Assembly: GCA_021778875.1 (NCBI GenBank)
Contig: JAJYBT010000150.1
Coordinates: 1-6,575 of the forward strand
From: Acidobacteriota bacterium
GTDB lineage: Bacteria; Acidobacteriota; Terriglobia; Terriglobales; Acidobacteriaceae
Reading direction: 5' to 3'
Length of the DNA stretch: 6,575 nucleotides
Part shown: piece after piece, positions 6,551-6,575 of the stretch
How positions within the stretch are numbered: the stretch's first letter is position 1
Layout: each line of letters opens with the position of its first letter
Made by a program: the position numbers and the translations under genes
The notes under the pieces: generated by a model
What the model saw: only the letters and a program-made list of their open reading frames with translations
The model's database searches: none
Told to the model about the DNA's origin: nothing

Positions 6551-6575
6551 GCGCGTCGATTGGAGAAGGCCGTTC
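6551..6575 (-). other. Partial upstream leader of the receptor gene
   Basis: Only 25 bases remain before the window edge. They include CTTCTCC (6566-6560), whose last six bases (TTCTCC) could also pair with GGGGAA of the ribosome binding site and so compete with the hairpin. No promoter and no complete riboswitch can be judged from this fragment. Confidence 0.3.

Noticed and set aside
6512..6575. Complete TPP (THI-box) riboswitch upstream of the receptor
   Set aside because: A thiamine cluster could have one, but the visible 64 bases of leader show no CTGAGA or other conserved THI-box core. The leader is cut by the window edge, so neither presence nor absence can be claimed.

Overview
The window is GC-rich chromosomal DNA from a Gram-negative bacterium, since it encodes an outer-membrane TonB-dependent receptor with a long signal region and a C-terminal Phe. 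The style of the proteins (alanine-rich, siderophore-receptor-like barrel, FUSC exporter, GhrA/Pgdh-type dehydrogenase) reminds me of soil Acidobacteriota such as Granulicella or Terriglobus. That placement is an impression from memory, not a database result. I see no RNA genes, insertion sequences, CRISPR arrays or large repeats.

Left part: 1-1105 (minus) is the N-terminal 368 codons of a FUSC/aromatic-acid-exporter-type membrane protein that runs off the left edge. A 192-bp divergent intergenic region (1106-1297) with one 12-bp perfect palindrome separates it from a plus-strand D-isomer-specific 2-hydroxyacid dehydrogenase (1298-2269), which carries a complete Arg/Glu/His catalytic set. The dehydrogenase converges on the next minus-strand gene with only 38 bp between them.

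Right part: 2308-6511 is a compact minus-strand cluster of three genes, read from right to left. They are a TonB-dependent outer-membrane receptor (start most likely 6511), an APH/choline-kinase-fold small-molecule kinase (4151-2973) and a PnuC-family vitamin transporter (2973-2308). Kinase and transporter overlap by one base in a TAATG junction, and 41 bp separate receptor and kinase. PnuC-family proteins move unphosphorylated vitamers down their gradient and depend on a cytoplasmic kinase to trap them. The cluster therefore reads as a complete uptake route: outer-membrane import, inner-membrane facilitation, phosphorylation and trapping. Thiamine is my leading guess for the substrate and nicotinamide riboside the main alternative; neither is proven by the sequence.

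Regulation: the 5' leader of the receptor can fold into a 15-bp hairpin with one bulged base. Its 3' arm contains the Shine-Dalgarno sequence and ends right before the chosen ATG. This suggests translational control of the whole cluster, possibly as the expression platform of an RNA switch whose sensing part would lie beyond the right edge.
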